In this document: positions 1-14,442 of the stretch, piece by piece | How positions within the stretch are numbered: position 1 is the stretch's first letter | Layout of the letters: each line of letters opens with the position of its first letter | NCBI GenBank assembly: GCA_028023455.1 | Contig: JAQFVV010000152.1 | Span: 1,862,001 to 1,926,000, forward strand | Reading direction: 5' to 3' | Source of the DNA: Epiperipatus broadwayi | Taxonomy: Eukaryota; Onychophora; Udeonychophora; Euonychophora; Peripatidae | DNA length: 64,000 nucleotides | Made by a program: the position numbers and the translations under genes | The notes under the pieces: model-generated | The model's database searches: none | What the model was told of the DNA's origin: nothing | Seen by the model: the letters and a program-made list of their open reading frames with translations, nothing else

Positions 1-1150
1 AAATTTATAGTATAAAGCAAAATTAAAAAAAAAATTTCAAGATTTCTCCCCAGTATTTTTGTAGCCTTTGAAATATTTGTAATATCACTATTTTCTATTT
101 AGTTTCAAAAACAGCACAAAAATAATTAAAAAAAAAAGAGGGCAATACACTAATAAAATATATAATATTGCATACATGTGAATAAATTAATTACAATTGG
201 ATGAGTAAGCAATATTTATATTAGTATACATATAATGGTAAAACTTTATAGTAATGAGAAACTTTTAATGCAATAATTATGCATGAATCTGCATATATAT
301 ACAAACATATAGAAATACTATCTTAAAATATTTAAGTAAAGTTATTTTAAATTTGAAATAAAATCTCAATTATTGTGAGAATAAAAAGTAGATAATTTAT
401 TTTAATGTCTGTAATATAAATATTTGTTGTAACATTGTGATTTATAAATTTTATTTTAATCTAGAAGGGATTTGAACTCAGAATTAATCCTCTCTAATAT
501 ACAATAATTTGATATAGACAATACAGTATTTTTGTATTTAAATATATTTAATTTTATTAAAGTATAATATATTATGTAAATGTTTTAAAATGTTAAGTGC
601 ATACCTCTCAATCATTCTACTAAATAAACAAAATATCTAAAAAATATTCATCTAGTAAAATGTGTTTTGGAAAATGCAATTTTAAGATATTTTTAGTATG
701 AAAAGTTATAAGCTATTTTTTCTATGTTAATACATCAAAAATTGCTTACTTCTATAGTTTAAAACAAATATTTCAAAAATTGATGATGCATACCTGCATG
801 GATTCGTTTTAACCCAATTTTAAAAATTGATGGAAATAATCTTTGTAAATAATTTTCTTAAAAATGATAGTGAATTTCCCTTCTCATGTAATTATCCTAT
901 ATTAATGAAGAAAAACAACTTCTTGTGATTTTCTTAAAGTTTGCCACAAAAATGGATTGATTCAAAATATAAAATTTCATCATCATTTATTGTTCTACCA
1001 GACCTAATTGTTCTCCATCCTCTGTGATTTTATAATTAAAATGCCAAAATTTTTCAGTCATTTTTTAAAAAAAACATTCTAAAAGTTTTACCAAGATAAA
1101 AATATATGTAACTCTTAAAGACTTTAAATAAAATTTAGATTATAAAGGAT
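1..1150. other. AT-rich non-coding stretch
   Basis: I see no gene, RNA or clear repeat here. It is mostly A and T with short homopolymer runs, ending at the (ATT)n tract. It may hold old repeat remnants too diverged to recognise by eye. Confidence 0.6.
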
Positions 1151-1161
1151 ATTTGTTTTTA

Positions 1162-3876
<2,715 letters not shown>

Positions 3877-3897
3877 TCATTATTATTATTGTTGTTG

Positions 3898-3989
<92 letters not shown>

Positions 3990-4116
3990 GTTGTTGTTGT
4001 TGTTGTTATTATTATCATCATCATCATCATCATTATCATTATCATCATCATCATCATCATCGTTGTCATGGTCGTCATCATCATCATCATCATCATCATT
4101 ATTATTATTATTATTA
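3877..4116. repeat. Compound (ATT)n-(GTT)n-(ATC)n microsatellite between two convergent LINE tails
   Basis: ATT units, then GTT, then a long ATT run, then GTT, then ATC/ATT mixtures with a CGT interruption, ending in ATT before AGGTTTCAAAGT. The left side is the 3' tail of LINE copy b on the plus strand. The right side is the 3' tail of the inverted LINE that follows. The tract is thus probably two tails fused head to head. Confidence 0.9.
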
Positions 4117-4335
4117 GGTTTCAAAGTAAACTTTATTAAGCAAAAATAGGTTACATCATATCAAGTTGTACATTGTATAATATATTAACAAACTAGGAGA
4201 TATCATTAATTACAGAAAGAAACACTTTTTTTTTTATTAGAGTCTTTAGTAATTGTTATTGTTTTCATAGTTCAGTTTTTACTGTTGGTCCGTTCTGGAT
4301 TTCCATTTTTTCTGAGGTTATGTTTTGTGTTTCCA

Positions 4336-5415
4336 TTATAATGCTGCTCTTATTTTGAAGAGAGACCAAGTGGCAGCAAATATGTCTGGTGGTACAAGAA
4401 GATTGTCCCTTTCTTTAAGTTCTTCTAGCTTGTTATGATATGTGTTAGGATGTCTTCTTGTATTGTTCCCTAAGGTAAATGTACATCTGGTACACCATAA
4501 GGCATATAAGCTGAAAGTAGCTGCATGAATTGTTGGTATTTTATTTTCCTTGAATGTTTTCAGCATTTTTTCTATTGTGGTATCATTTTTCCTATAATTG
4601 TTTAACATCAGTTGTCTAACTTTTTCTAGGCCTCTACAGTAGTGTATCAAATGTTCTTGTGTTTCTTTTTCCCTATGACACAAAGAACATATTGGATCAA
4701 CATTTAGGTAGAATCTTCTGAAGTGAATGAAATGTGCTGTAGGTAATGCATTAAGATTCAATTTGAGAATGAAGTCAAAAAATTTTGGTTCTAGGTACCA
4801 TCTTTTGTATTTTTTGAGTAGCTGGCTATTATCTATTCCCAGTACTGTTAGCTTATTATTATCTTCTTGGTTCTGAGATAGAAAATCATGTATTTGCCAA
4901 TAAGTGTATTTAATAGGGCTCTTAAGTGTTATTTTATTTTTAATGCTTCCAATACTTACTAATAGTGTATTTATATAATTATCCATGGGAGTGGGTCGGT
5001 CAGTGGGTATGATTTCTAGTTTTTGCTCTATGTTTGGAAACCGTTTAAATATGGCAATCAGTAGATTTACTGTTTTTTGTGTGTAGAAAGTTTGTATTGC
5101 ATGCAGTCCAAGGCCATTCCATTTTGTTGGTTGGTTTAGTTGCTTCATTGAGATTGCTACTACTTTCCTTTTCCATAGCAGCTTGTTGCACAATGAGTTA
5201 ATTGCTGAAATAAATGCTTTTGTGAAATTTATTATTGGCAAATAGTAAGTGATCTTTGTCATAATAAGCTGATTGTATAAAGATACTTTTGAGTAGATTG
5301 AGAGATAGGATTTTGAGAGTGATTCCGTGATTTTCTCTGCCTCTGCTTTAAGTTTATTTTGTATTGACTTTCTCATTTGATTCATGCCCAAGTGGAAAGG
5401 GAAACCCAGAAACAT
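4336..5415 (-). pseudogene. LINE copy A ORF2, C-terminal region with Cys-His motif
   Basis: An open stretch of 359 residues downstream of the RT palm. It begins with FLGFPFHLGMNQM and shows YLPIINFTKAF and LCNKLLWKRK (RT thumb-like region). Near residue 240 is a zinc-binding motif, CSLCHREKETQEHLIHYC, spacing C-x2-C-x10-H-x3-C, as is common at the C terminus of LINE ORF2. It ends at TAA with FKIRAAL. The catalytic AYMDD motif lies just upstream in another frame (about 5545-5560), so a frameshift separates the two parts. Confidence 0.85.
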
Positions 5416-5539
5416 ACTGGGTTTACCTTGATATATCTGTGTGTTTAATTTACCTGTAAATATTGCCCATGCAGCCGATTTATTGGTGTTGATTTTTAGC
5501 CTGAAATTTCCTGCAGTATAGGTAATTGCTTTTTTGAGT

Positions 5540-6451
5540 TTAGAAATACTGTGACATCATCCATGTAAGCTATACATGGTATGTATGTGTTGGTGTTTGG
5601 AATTAGAATTCCTTGGATTTTTTTTTTGTATTTGCTCTAACAGGGGGTTTATATATAATGTGAATAATAGTGTGATGAATGGAGATCCTTATGGGATTGA
5701 TTGGCTGGGGTAGAAGGATGATGAAGCTCTGCCATTGAGGGTGATGTGAATTTCTCTGTTTAGTAGCAGGTTGGCGATTGTATATAAGATTGTGCAAGGT
5801 ATTTCTGTTTTTTTTTAGTTGAATTAATAGTGTTTTGATTGGCACTGAATCAAATGCACTTTCAAAGTCTAATTGCACGGCCATTGGAGCATATTTTTTC
5901 TTTTTAATTACTGAGTTAATGATTGTTTTGTATATTAGTGCTGCTTGACCTGTTGATGATCCCTTTTTTGCATACTGATGTTGTGATATTAGTTTTATTA
6001 TATATGGTTCAATTTTTTCTTTTAAAACTTTTTCCAGAATTTTTATTCCCAAAGGCTCCATTGAGATTGGCCTTAGATTGGAGACTGTGGTAATTGGTGC
6101 TTGTTTTTTAATGAAGGGGACCATTGAAACTGGATATAGCCCTTGTATATTATATAGCTTTTGTGATAGTTGGTTTGCAAGCTGGCACAGGTATGTGTTT
6201 GTAAATCGGCTGAGATGTGACAAAACAAAGTGTGGTATTCCTGGTGGTCCTGGGTGGCATGTACCTGGAATTGATGCTAGAATGTGTGCAAACTGTTCTA
6301 TTTCAAACAGTATCTCTGTTTCTGGTTTTCCAAATAATTTTTCTGTTGGTTTGAACTGTTTTTGCTTTGTTAGTTTTTCTTTGAAGTGCTGATATATTGG
6401 TTGTATCATATTTTGTCCAGCTGTGATTTTCCCATCCCATTCTAGTGCCAT
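5540..6451 (-). pseudogene. LINE copy A ORF2, reverse transcriptase core
   Basis: Reverse transcriptase N-terminal and palm motifs: YPVSMVPFIKKQ, LRPISMEPLGIKILEKVL, QHQYAKKGSSTGQAALIYKT, and the first palm motif with VQLDFESAFDSVP. After about residue 215 the frame goes wrong: the bases for the expected PQGSPLS-type motif near 5680-5700 are altered and shifted compared with copy B. The catalytic AYMDD can be read in a further frame at about 5545-5560. At least two frameshifts make it non-functional. Confidence 0.83.
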
Positions 6452-6675
6452 GAAGAACTCTCTTTGTGAATGGATAGCCTAATGCCCATCAAATATATCC
6501 ACGGGTCCATGTGTGCTGCTGGGTTAGACAAATTCTTTTTTTTTAATTGCTAGATATTGCTTTAGTTTATTGCATGTGTGATTATATAGTTGCATCAGCT
6601 TTATTATGTTTGCTTGATTGTGAGTGACTGTTTTTGACATGCTGATTCTTTTGTGTAACTCATCTGCTAACGTGA

Positions 6676-7547
6676 TTAGTTTAGAGGGGGGGTTGATTTT
6701 TGAGTAATATGATTGATATTAAATGAGAGTATGTGTGTATATGCTATATATTTAGAGATTGGGTCAAGTTGCATTTGATTGAGTTTATTTATCATGATAT
6801 ATGTTTCGGAGAAGAGGAACTCTGGAGTGTTGATTGGTAGAATTCTTATTGTCTCTTGTATATTAGTGAGTGGGTTGCGGTATATGTTTAAATTTAATTC
6901 TATTATCTGTGCCGCATGATCAGAAAATGGGGAGGGGGAGAGACTTACGTCAATTGAGTGATGTAACATTGGAGAATAAAAAACAAGATCTATGAGAGTG
7001 CCGTGGCGATTGTTATAAAATGACACTGAGTTCTGTGGGAGAAAACCCTCGCCACTTATAAGCGGTATTGCAAGTTGATTTATCCATTTTGCAACAAACT
7101 TTTGATAGCTCATATTAAAATCCCCGGCAAGTATGGTGGGGTAGGGATTGGATGCTAACATGGAGTTAATGGTTAAAATTATTCTGTTAATTACAATCGG
7201 ACCGGGGGAATGTATACAAATATCATGTTAATTGAAAAGCTTTTGTGATTAAATGTAGTTATCAAAAGATTGGAGTCTATGAAAATTATTTTAAATGATG
7301 TAAAAGGGCATTTTTGATTGATAAATATACTTGACACACTTGATGGTGATGAAGTATTTCTTGAGCATGCGCAAAAACCAAATTTGTTCATATATGTTGC
7401 TGGGTTGATTTGGGATCCATTATATATTTTTGTTTCTAATAGCCCCAGTATACTGGGTTGCATTGTCTGTATCCATTTGTTAATTTGTTGTATTTTTTTT
7501 GTGGAGTTTAAACCTCGAATGTTATGTGCCGCTATTTTTATTTTCAT
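6676..7547 (-). pseudogene. LINE copy A ORF2, AP-like endonuclease domain
   Basis: Starts with MKIKIAAHNIRGLNS, where N precedes the domain core, followed by LGLLETKI with the metal-binding Glu. The frame breaks near 7165-7195 and continues with AGDFNMSY (the GDFN motif), NRHGTLIDLVFYSP and PFSDHAAQI (the SDH motif). These are the hallmark motifs of apurinic-like endonucleases that nick target DNA for target-primed reverse transcription. The chosen ATG at 7547 lies about 40 bases after the end of ORF1, a normal LINE spacing. The frameshift makes the copy inactive. Confidence 0.85.
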
Positions 7548-7585
7548 ATTATTTAATGTTGTAGAAGGAGAGGGTTTGCAATTTT

Positions 7586-9103
7586 CTAAAGTTTCTGAAT
7601 TTCATTTTTTACCTTTTGTACATTTATTTTGCTTGAAGCGGGGTTAGAATTATTTATTGGTTCTGTAAATATTTGTTTAATCGAGAAACTGTCTCTGACG
7701 TTTTCAGATTCTTTTGATTCTTGAGAGGTTGATTCCATTTCCATATTTTCATCTATTAGTAGTCTTACCGAACTTAGTTGGCTATATTCCAGATCATTTG
7801 TTTTAATCTTTTTATTTTCTCTAGTTTTTTTTTGCTTTTGCTTGTTTTCTTTTACTTTCTGGAGGTGTGTTTTCAATCGCTGGAAGGTACTGTGTGATGG
7901 TATCCATTATTTCAGTTGTCATTTTGTTTATAATTGTTTGCTCAGCTTGATTATTATCTCCGTTTGGCAGTTCTTTTGTTTCTTTTTGCATGTAATTATT
8001 TTCATTTTCTATTAACTTATCACTAAGTGATTTTGTCCGGGGTTCAAAGTTTTTTTCTTCCTCATTCGTGTTTGTGTTAATTGTTATTTCCATTGACTTG
8101 CTTGGGGGATGGTCTATAGTTTTATTTTTATTAATTTTTGATATTATTGACTTGAGTGGGAGGAATTCTATGTTTTCCTGTTCCGTGGATTTGTGTGCTC
8201 TATCTGGTTTCCCTTCTAATCTTTGTGAGGGGTGGTTATTCTCTTCCACTAGATTTACTTCTTCATTGCATTGCATTGCTATGTGGCCTCTTTTGCCACA
8301 GGCGAAACAACGTGGCTTTAGTCCTCAGATATATAAGTATAGCATTGCCTCTTGGTCTGTTATGTGTGTTGGAATGTTTTCTGGGTCTATTTCTTTGTTT
8401 AACTTGACTTTGTATTCAAAACTATTTGTGAATATGGGTACTGATGTTTCTTTGAGGTATATCTGCTGAAAAAAAATAACCTTTCCGAATGGATTCATCA
8501 TTCTTTGGAAATCGTCAAAGCTATATCCGAAGTAGGCATTTTTTAATACTCTGGTGATGTTTTTGTATCTGTTTTCATCAACTCATATGATTGCAAAATT
8601 ACCTAGAGTTTTAATATGATTTTTGAATTGATCCCTTTGTGCAGCTTCACAAAACTCAACCGCTACATATCTGCTATTTGGATGGTCGCCTATGCATTGT
8701 ACTGTCTCCAGTAAATTATTTTTGTTTAGTGCTTCAATAAGTAGCTCCTTGGGGAAATGGTAGAGAGTGCAGTGATTGTCTGTTACCACCAACACTATTG
8801 ATTTTTCAGTAAAAAATCTTTTGAATGTTGAAAAAAGGGTTCTAGGTATCGTATTATTGAATCTGACCCCAATCTGTTCCAGCATTTCATCTGTCCATTG
8901 TGTGTGTGTGGGGGGGGGGGGGACTCAATTTCATTTTGGTTTACTAGATCCAAGTCTTTAAGATCGTCTGACGTGGTTTTCCTAAATCTGGGATTTTTTC
9001 CTGGGTTTACGTTATTTTGGTAAGTTTTTGCGATAGTTGCATATGTTTTTCTTGTGTGGTGTGAAGGACCAGCTTCTTGATCTGATGACTGGGCAGTCAC
9101 CAT
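7586..9103 (-). pseudogene. LINE copy A ORF1, nucleic-acid-binding protein with CCHC knuckle
   Basis: About 505 residues across several frames. It starts MVTAQSSDQEAGPSHHT at 9103. A frame change occurs at the poly-G run (about 8911-8924). The middle part reads like an RNA-binding fold (residues VLVVTDNHCTLYHFP and YVAVEFCEAAQRDQF). In-frame stops at about 8582 and 8323 follow. A CCHC zinc knuckle, CFACGKRGHIAMQC, lies at about 8280-8320. The lysine- and glutamate-rich C-terminal tail continues after a frameshift in a run of A to 7586. It would bind the LINE RNA as a ribonucleoprotein. The knuckle supports an ORF1 assignment; the RRM-like reading is inference. Confidence 0.75.
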
Positions 9104-9499
9104 TTTATTATTTACACAAGTAATTTTTCAACAAGGTAATGTTTTGTTTTGATTTTTTAAACTATTTTTTTAAATTTAAATCTTATTAACTTTTTCGCTA
9201 TTTTTCCTTCTACTCTTTTTACTTTTTGTTCTAAATAATGTTATTAATTATAATTGTTTGAATTGACGTCTATTCGCCATGCTGGAGAATTAATTACTAC
9301 CCATAGCTATTATTGATTTTTTTTACCATTGTTCACTAATTATTTTAGGACATGCACATTTCTTAAAACACTCGGGTTAGCATTGAGTATAGCATTTTTA
9401 AATATTTAAGGAAAAAAATCCACTTTTATAGCTATTTAATTTGAAAAAAACTAGGAGACTTTTTTCTTACCTGCAACAATGTAAGTAACCAGGTGGCGC

Positions 9500-9500
<1 letters not shown>

Positions 9501-9572
<72 letters not shown>
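9501..9572. repeat. (ATT)n microsatellite, 24 units
   Basis: A perfect ATT run between GGTGGCGCT and a GTTGTTTAG sequence. No LINE protein is readable beside it, but it could be the tail of a lost element. Confidence 0.95.
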
Positions 9573-9573
<1 letters not shown>

Positions 9574-10076
9574 TGTTGTTTAGTTGAAATAGAGACAAGA
9601 AAAATCTCAAATAAAAAAGTGGTTCTATAGGTATAGTAATTTAAATTATACATAGTAATCATGATTTAATATGTGTTTAATTTGTTTTGACGAGATTATT
9701 AATTAATTATTATTTATCCATAATTTAAATATAATAGTTTATATGCTTTATTGATCTCTAAAGTTGTCTATCTGTTACTATTAAAGGCCATAAGATTTCT
9801 AAAGACTAAGTGTAAATGATTATATAATTTGAAATATTTGATAAGAATTAGCCCTTTGTTTCTCAATATAAATGCATTAATTAATTACATTAATTAATTA
9901 CTTTTGTGGCAATAAGACTGGTGCATAAATAATATTTTTTAGTAAAAGACAGCCTCTAGAAATATGCAGCATAGTCTTTTATTGATAAATGTTAGTTTAG
10001 ATAAGCATCTTATGCATACAAATTTATTTTCAAGTAAATTGCTTGTGCTTGATGTTTTAACTTATATTCATGAAAA
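9573..10076. other. AT-rich non-coding stretch
   Basis: No gene visible. It contains ATTAATTAATTACATTAATT-type palindromic AT-rich sequence near 9880-9902. Confidence 0.5.
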
Positions 10077-10132
10077 TGATTTGATCTTTTTTTTTCCCAT
10101 ATGTCATAGCATTGGCCGGGACTGATTTGATC
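10077..10132 (-). mobile_element. 36-bp 5'-truncated tRNA-derived SINE with 10-bp target duplication
   Basis: The 10-base sequence TGATTTGATC occurs at 10077-10086 and again at 10123-10132. Between them are a T run and CATATGTCATAGCATTGGCC, which on the minus strand is the SINE 3' end just after the B box, followed by its A tail. The same tail motif occurs in the complete copies at 40071 and 61550. The insertion is only 36 bases long, so reverse transcription stopped very early. Confidence 0.75.
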
Positions 10133-10700
10133 ATTTCGTACCCAAATTTAATCATATCATTAAAACTATTACTAACTTTTTCTAGTAGTGAGAGAGAGAG
10201 ATCATTTTTGAAATAAATTATAAAAAGATTGGCTGGGAAGTTTGTCAGTGATAGCTAAGTGTTTATAATATTGTGTCAAAATTTGGCTGCAGGAAAGAGT
10301 TTGCTATTAACTGAAAGGAGACCCTTTGATTCCTCTTGGAAGCCTTAAAAGAACCAAGCAGGACAAATTTCTAATATCTACCCCATACATTCTTTTCATT
10401 ACAGCTGTTATTACAATGTGATTATTCATATAGTATGCAAACATGGATGGGCTGCTCACCAACATGCATTAGCAACATGGTGAGTAAATTGGCTTTTTAC
10501 CTCTGAGGTTAAGATCAAGAAATAGCATGGTCTTTCTTTTCAGTTGCCTGATAAGACAGAATGAATGTTTGCATAAATGACAAATATTTTTCCAATACAT
10601 ATATACAATTAAGACAGACAAAAATAAATCATGGCCCTTATTCCCAGGAGGCTGTAAAGTCAACAACCAAGGAAGCAAATGGTGGCTGAAGGTGGATGGT
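10133..10700. other. Non-coding stretch upstream of the RTE element
   Basis: It holds a short (GA)n run near 10190-10200 and no readable gene. From about 10640 the bases look like the 5' part of the RTE LINE (a frame reading WWLKVDGAKNFLIVDPGYH just before the endonuclease), so the true 5' end of that LINE may lie in here. Confidence 0.45.
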
Positions 10701-10739
10701 GCTAAGAATTTCTTGATTGTGGACCCAGGTTACCATTAG

Positions 10740-11030
10740 ATGATGTCTTTTTATTTAGGTACTTACATTTGCAGATCACTTTCAAGTGAAGTAAGATTGC
10801 AAGAATTACAAGAACTGTCTTATATTAAATGCAACATTATGGGACTTTGTGAAGTTAGAAGGAAAGGTAAAGAGACAATTGATTTAAAAAGTGGACATGG
10901 GCTCTATTATAAAGGCACAAATATTGGAAATACAAGTGAAGTAGGATTTATTATAAATAAAAAGTGGTAGAACAACATTGTGGAGATTGATAGTGTATTG
11001 GACAGAGTGGCAAGATTAGTTATACAACTT
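10740..11030 (+). pseudogene. RTE LINE endonuclease, N-terminal part
   Basis: Frame reading LGTYICRSLSSEVRLQELQE, then IMGLCEVRRKGKE with the metal-binding Glu, LYYKGTNIGNTSEVGFIINK and, past a TAG at 10968-10970, NNIVEIDSVLDRVARLVIQL. This is the N-terminal part of the RTE AP-like endonuclease. It stops where the 2.8-kb insertion begins. Confidence 0.8.
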
Positions 11031-11154
11031 ATAATGGACGGAACGATTCTCATCATACACCTCCCTAATATCCATCATACTAGTCATGCCAGTCGCTAAT
11101 CCGATCTTTAGCAGTGTGTAGTCCCACTACACATCGTGCATCCACATTGGTCAA

Positions 11155-11280
11155 CAGATATAACAGATGGAATGATTAGCACTTGCCCCAAAAGTTGATG
11201 TCGCCAGATATAACAGATGGAATGACTACAACTAACCCCAAACATTGTAAACACCAGATGTAATGGATGGTCAACTAACT
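11155..11280. repeat. About 2.5 tandem copies of a 50-bp unit
   Basis: CAGATATAACAGATGGAATG starts at 11155 and 11205, and a diverged version, CAGATGTAATGGATGG, starts at 11255. A CCCCAAA core also recurs. The exact 50-base spacing shows tandem duplication. Confidence 0.75.
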
Positions 11281-12544
11281 TGCAGACTGTACTACTATGC
11301 AGATGTAGCAATATGGTGTGGAGATAAGTTAATATGCTCTAATTTATTACCCCTAATGAAACAATCTGCAGAGACCTACCAGGCTTAGAAGAGCAAAAAG
11401 TTGCATCCCACTATGTGCAGACTGTGGGTCATCTGATAAAGTGCTAATGAGAACCCGATGAAATGCTTAACCAATGATTGCATACCCTTTAATTGACTAA
11501 TTCTATCCCTATTTAATAATATTAAATGCAATTTAGGTTAGTTCATCCACTTTTCCCTTTTTAATTCCATTATGCCCTAAAATTTAAGCCCAGAGAGAAT
11601 ATTGCTTTTAACTCTAGTATCAGGTATGAACAAATATACACAGCAACTCCTGAACCTATATATAGGTTACAACTAGCATTTATTATATTTGTTTTATTTT
11701 TAAGCTTTTATATAATAAAAAAAATAGATGTGTGTGCATGTATAATTATTTATAAACTGTAAAATGTCAGGACAACTCAATAAACCAAAGACCTGAATAC
11801 TATAAACTCTCAAACATTTATTAACAATAATAAATATTAAATATAATGATAATAGTAATGATAAAAAAATAAAAATAAAATAAAAAATATATAATAATCA
11901 TCATATGTACATATGTCACAAATGAACCTCTACCATCTTACTAATTAATTATCCTCTAGATCCAACCCTTATACCCCATGGTAGAAATCCACATATGTCA
12001 CTCATTCTCTGCAAATCATAATTATGTAGAAAAATCAACTTTAGCTATTTAATATAATTGAGATGCTGGCTAGCTAAATTATATATTTACAAATGTTAAT
12101 CTATTTAACAAGTTTCCCCAATTTATATATATGATAGAGACAGATCCCAGTTGATTAGTCAAACATACTGGAAAATATACATACACGGTTAATCACAAAA
12201 TAAAACATATAATATGTATTCTGTATGTGTTGTAATTTAATCTATATATAAATTTAGAGAATCTTACCCCAATATTTATGTGGATGACCTGATGTGAAGC
12301 AGGTGGTATTACCTAAATTTTATTTATAATGAAAATATAAAAAAAAAAATATCAAAATGAATAATCCCCCCTTTTCTTCTTTGCTAATTCTGAAAAATGA
12401 GGCTTCAGCATCAGAGTGTGAAAATACAACAGATAATATGAATAAAAAAATAAAATAATAAATAAATAAAAATTTACAATATTGATTCTTTGATTAAAAA
12501 ATTGTAATTGGAACAAAGTTCCTAAAAATCATCATAATTGAAGT

Positions 12545-12644
12545 AAACAGAGCAAAACTCTCCATACAGTATTGCCACCTGTGCTAAACAGAGTAATCAA
12601 TGGATGCCAGGTGGCAATACTGTATGGAGAGTTTTGCTCTGTTT
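12545..12644. mobile_element. Short fold-back element (MITE-like), 37-bp arms
   Basis: Left arm 12545-12581 begins AAACAGAGCAAAACTCTCC and ends GCCACCTG. The exact reverse complement lies at 12608-12644, with a 26-base loop between. Perfect arms suggest a recent or gene-conversion-maintained element. An 18-base piece of the same arm (AAAACTCTCCATACAGTA) recurs alone near 49710. No transposase is associated. Confidence 0.8.
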
Positions 12645-13857
12645 ATCAACAATTAATGTGCTACTATAGGAAATGTGATCATGTGATGCATAATAGAAGT
12701 AGTAGTAGTAGTTGATAGTTAGGCAAGTTGTTCTTCAAAGCAGTTTCACTTAGTAAATCATTCTCCTTAGCAAGGATAGATAGGTACAATGGTGTCTCCT
12801 GTAGTTGTGTTTAATGGTAAACATCTTGATCCTCATTTGATTCACCATAATGTATTCCAAACCTTGTTTAGTTTGGACTGAAGGCATCTTCTTATGTGTT
12901 TATAATAAAGTAGAAATATATATTTAGATATAATGCAGCTGGCAGGAAAATACCATGACACACAATAGCACGTTTTGCTCTAGCCCATTTTCATTTTAAA
13001 GTACATTTTAATAATTATTTATAATCATATATTTTTATTGAATAATATTGAAGCACTTATATATATATTAAGAAAATTATTTCATTTTTTCTTTCTTCTC
13101 CAATTTTTAGCAAATTTAATTCTCATTATTGTTTTTGAAAAAATTTAAAAAATTCAAATTTACTCCAACAACTTTTTTAAATACGATTTAATTATTTAAG
13201 AATTAATCAGTTATTCTTACTTCTTTTCACTTTCTGTCCTTTGAATTTGATAAACTTTTAGTTACAGTATTTGACTTTTAAAATGTTTATAATTTAACTA
13301 AAAGAAAAAGTAAAAACTCCATTTTAGCGTTCTAATTTTTTTTAGTTTTAATTGCTGTCTTTTGTTACAGTTGTTATAATAATAAGAACGATTTGTAAAC
13401 TGTCTTTGTTTTTATACATTTCACGCGCGTAAATTTCCAGGAACGCCGATATCTTTAACTGCCTATTGTTTAAATACATTTAGATTTATTACAAATAAAA
13501 AAATAATAATAAAATCAGTTTTATTTTCACACGTATGTACCCACCTAATTAACTTCAAGTCATCCCAAATTCATTTACCTATTAATTAATATTCAATTTT
13601 AAATTAAAAATATATATATAAATTACAGTTTATTTAATCAAATAGTTTGATATATATACAATAGTACTTTCTAAAATATTGATCGTATTTTATTTTATAA
13701 ATATAATAATTTATTGTGTATTATATGTATATAGGTAATAATAATAACAAATAATAATCTTCCCACTATTACTATAAATTCCAAATGGATTGGGTTCAAT
13801 AAATATGCTTAATCTTTTTAGGAATGTGTGCATTGTAAGCTATCCTTTACAAACTTA

Positions 13858-14406
13858 ATAGCAGATACCAAATGCAGATAATTCAGGTTGATGCCCCAAC
13901 AAGTTTTCATAGTGATGAAGTAGTAGAAGATTTTTATATGGATGTACAAAAACTTTTGATCAGAGTAAACAACATTTTAAAATTTTTATGGTAGACTTTA
14001 ATGATAGAATTGGTAAACAAATGAAAGATGAAAATGCTGTAGGTAATTTTGGTTATGGTAATAAAAATGAGAGAGGACATAGACTTGTGGAATTTGCAGA
14101 AAAAAAAAACTTTATATTATGAATTCCTTTTTTGAGAAAAATGTTAAAAGGAAATGGACATGGAAGCATCCAAATGAAGGTACAGCAGAATTGGATTATA
14201 ATTTGACTAACAGAAAATACATATTTCAAGATTGCAATGTTCATTATAAATTTAACACAGGAAGTGGCCATCGATTAGTAAGATGTAAGATACATGTTAA
14301 TACAAAACTAGAGAGACAAAAATTATTAAGAAAAACAATATTTACAGTTGATATTCCTAATCTTCAGAAACATTCTAATGAATTTAAATTAGAACTTATA
14401 AATTGA
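13858..14406 (+). pseudogene. RTE LINE endonuclease, C-terminal part
   Basis: Continues the endonuclease after the insertion: RYQMQIIQVDAPTSFHSDEV and YMDVQKLLIRV, then a frame change, with GNFGYGNKNERGHRLVEFA readable (about 14041-14100) and FNTGSGHRLVRCKIHVN (about 14250-14300), which carries the terminal S/G-H-R motif equivalent to SDH. Frameshifts and stops interrupt it. Confidence 0.75.
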
Positions 14407-14442
14407 TTTCAAGTATTAGTAGATTTTGAACATGATTCTGAT

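Larger units (their letters stand above)
4117..9300 (-). mobile_element. Nearly full-length L1/Tx1-like non-LTR retrotransposon, copy A (inverted)
   Basis: On the minus strand this carries ORF1 (about 9103-7586), ORF2 endonuclease (7547-6676), reverse transcriptase and a C-terminal zinc-knuckle region (6451-4336), then a 3' UTR of about 220 bases with an AATAAAG signal and a trinucleotide tail. The order ORF1, EN, RT is that of a complete LINE. Several frameshifts and stops show it is inactive. The 5' boundary is not sharp: I place it near 9300, after the GC-richer ACGTC patch. A 5'-truncated relative at 56524-59337 aligns through ORF2 and the 3' UTR. Clade assignment (L1 or Tx1 group) is inferred from the SxxxGQAA-type RT motif and the Cys-His tail and is not certain. 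Confidence 0.8.
11032..13851. mobile_element. 2.8-kb non-coding insertion inside the RTE LINE
   Basis: Bounded by a 6-base direct repeat, AACTTA, at 11026-11031 and 13852-13857. The RTE endonuclease reading frame leaves off on one side and resumes on the other. The segment has no readable transposase or RT. It contains three 50-base tandem units (11155-11280), AT-rich sequence, and a 100-base fold-back element (12545-12644). The ends show no inverted repeats and no TG...CA, so the class is unknown; it may be several insertions. Confidence 0.6.

Noticed and set aside
10077-10132. Remnant of a tRNA gene
   Set aside because: Only the SINE tail is present between target duplications, with no tRNA body.
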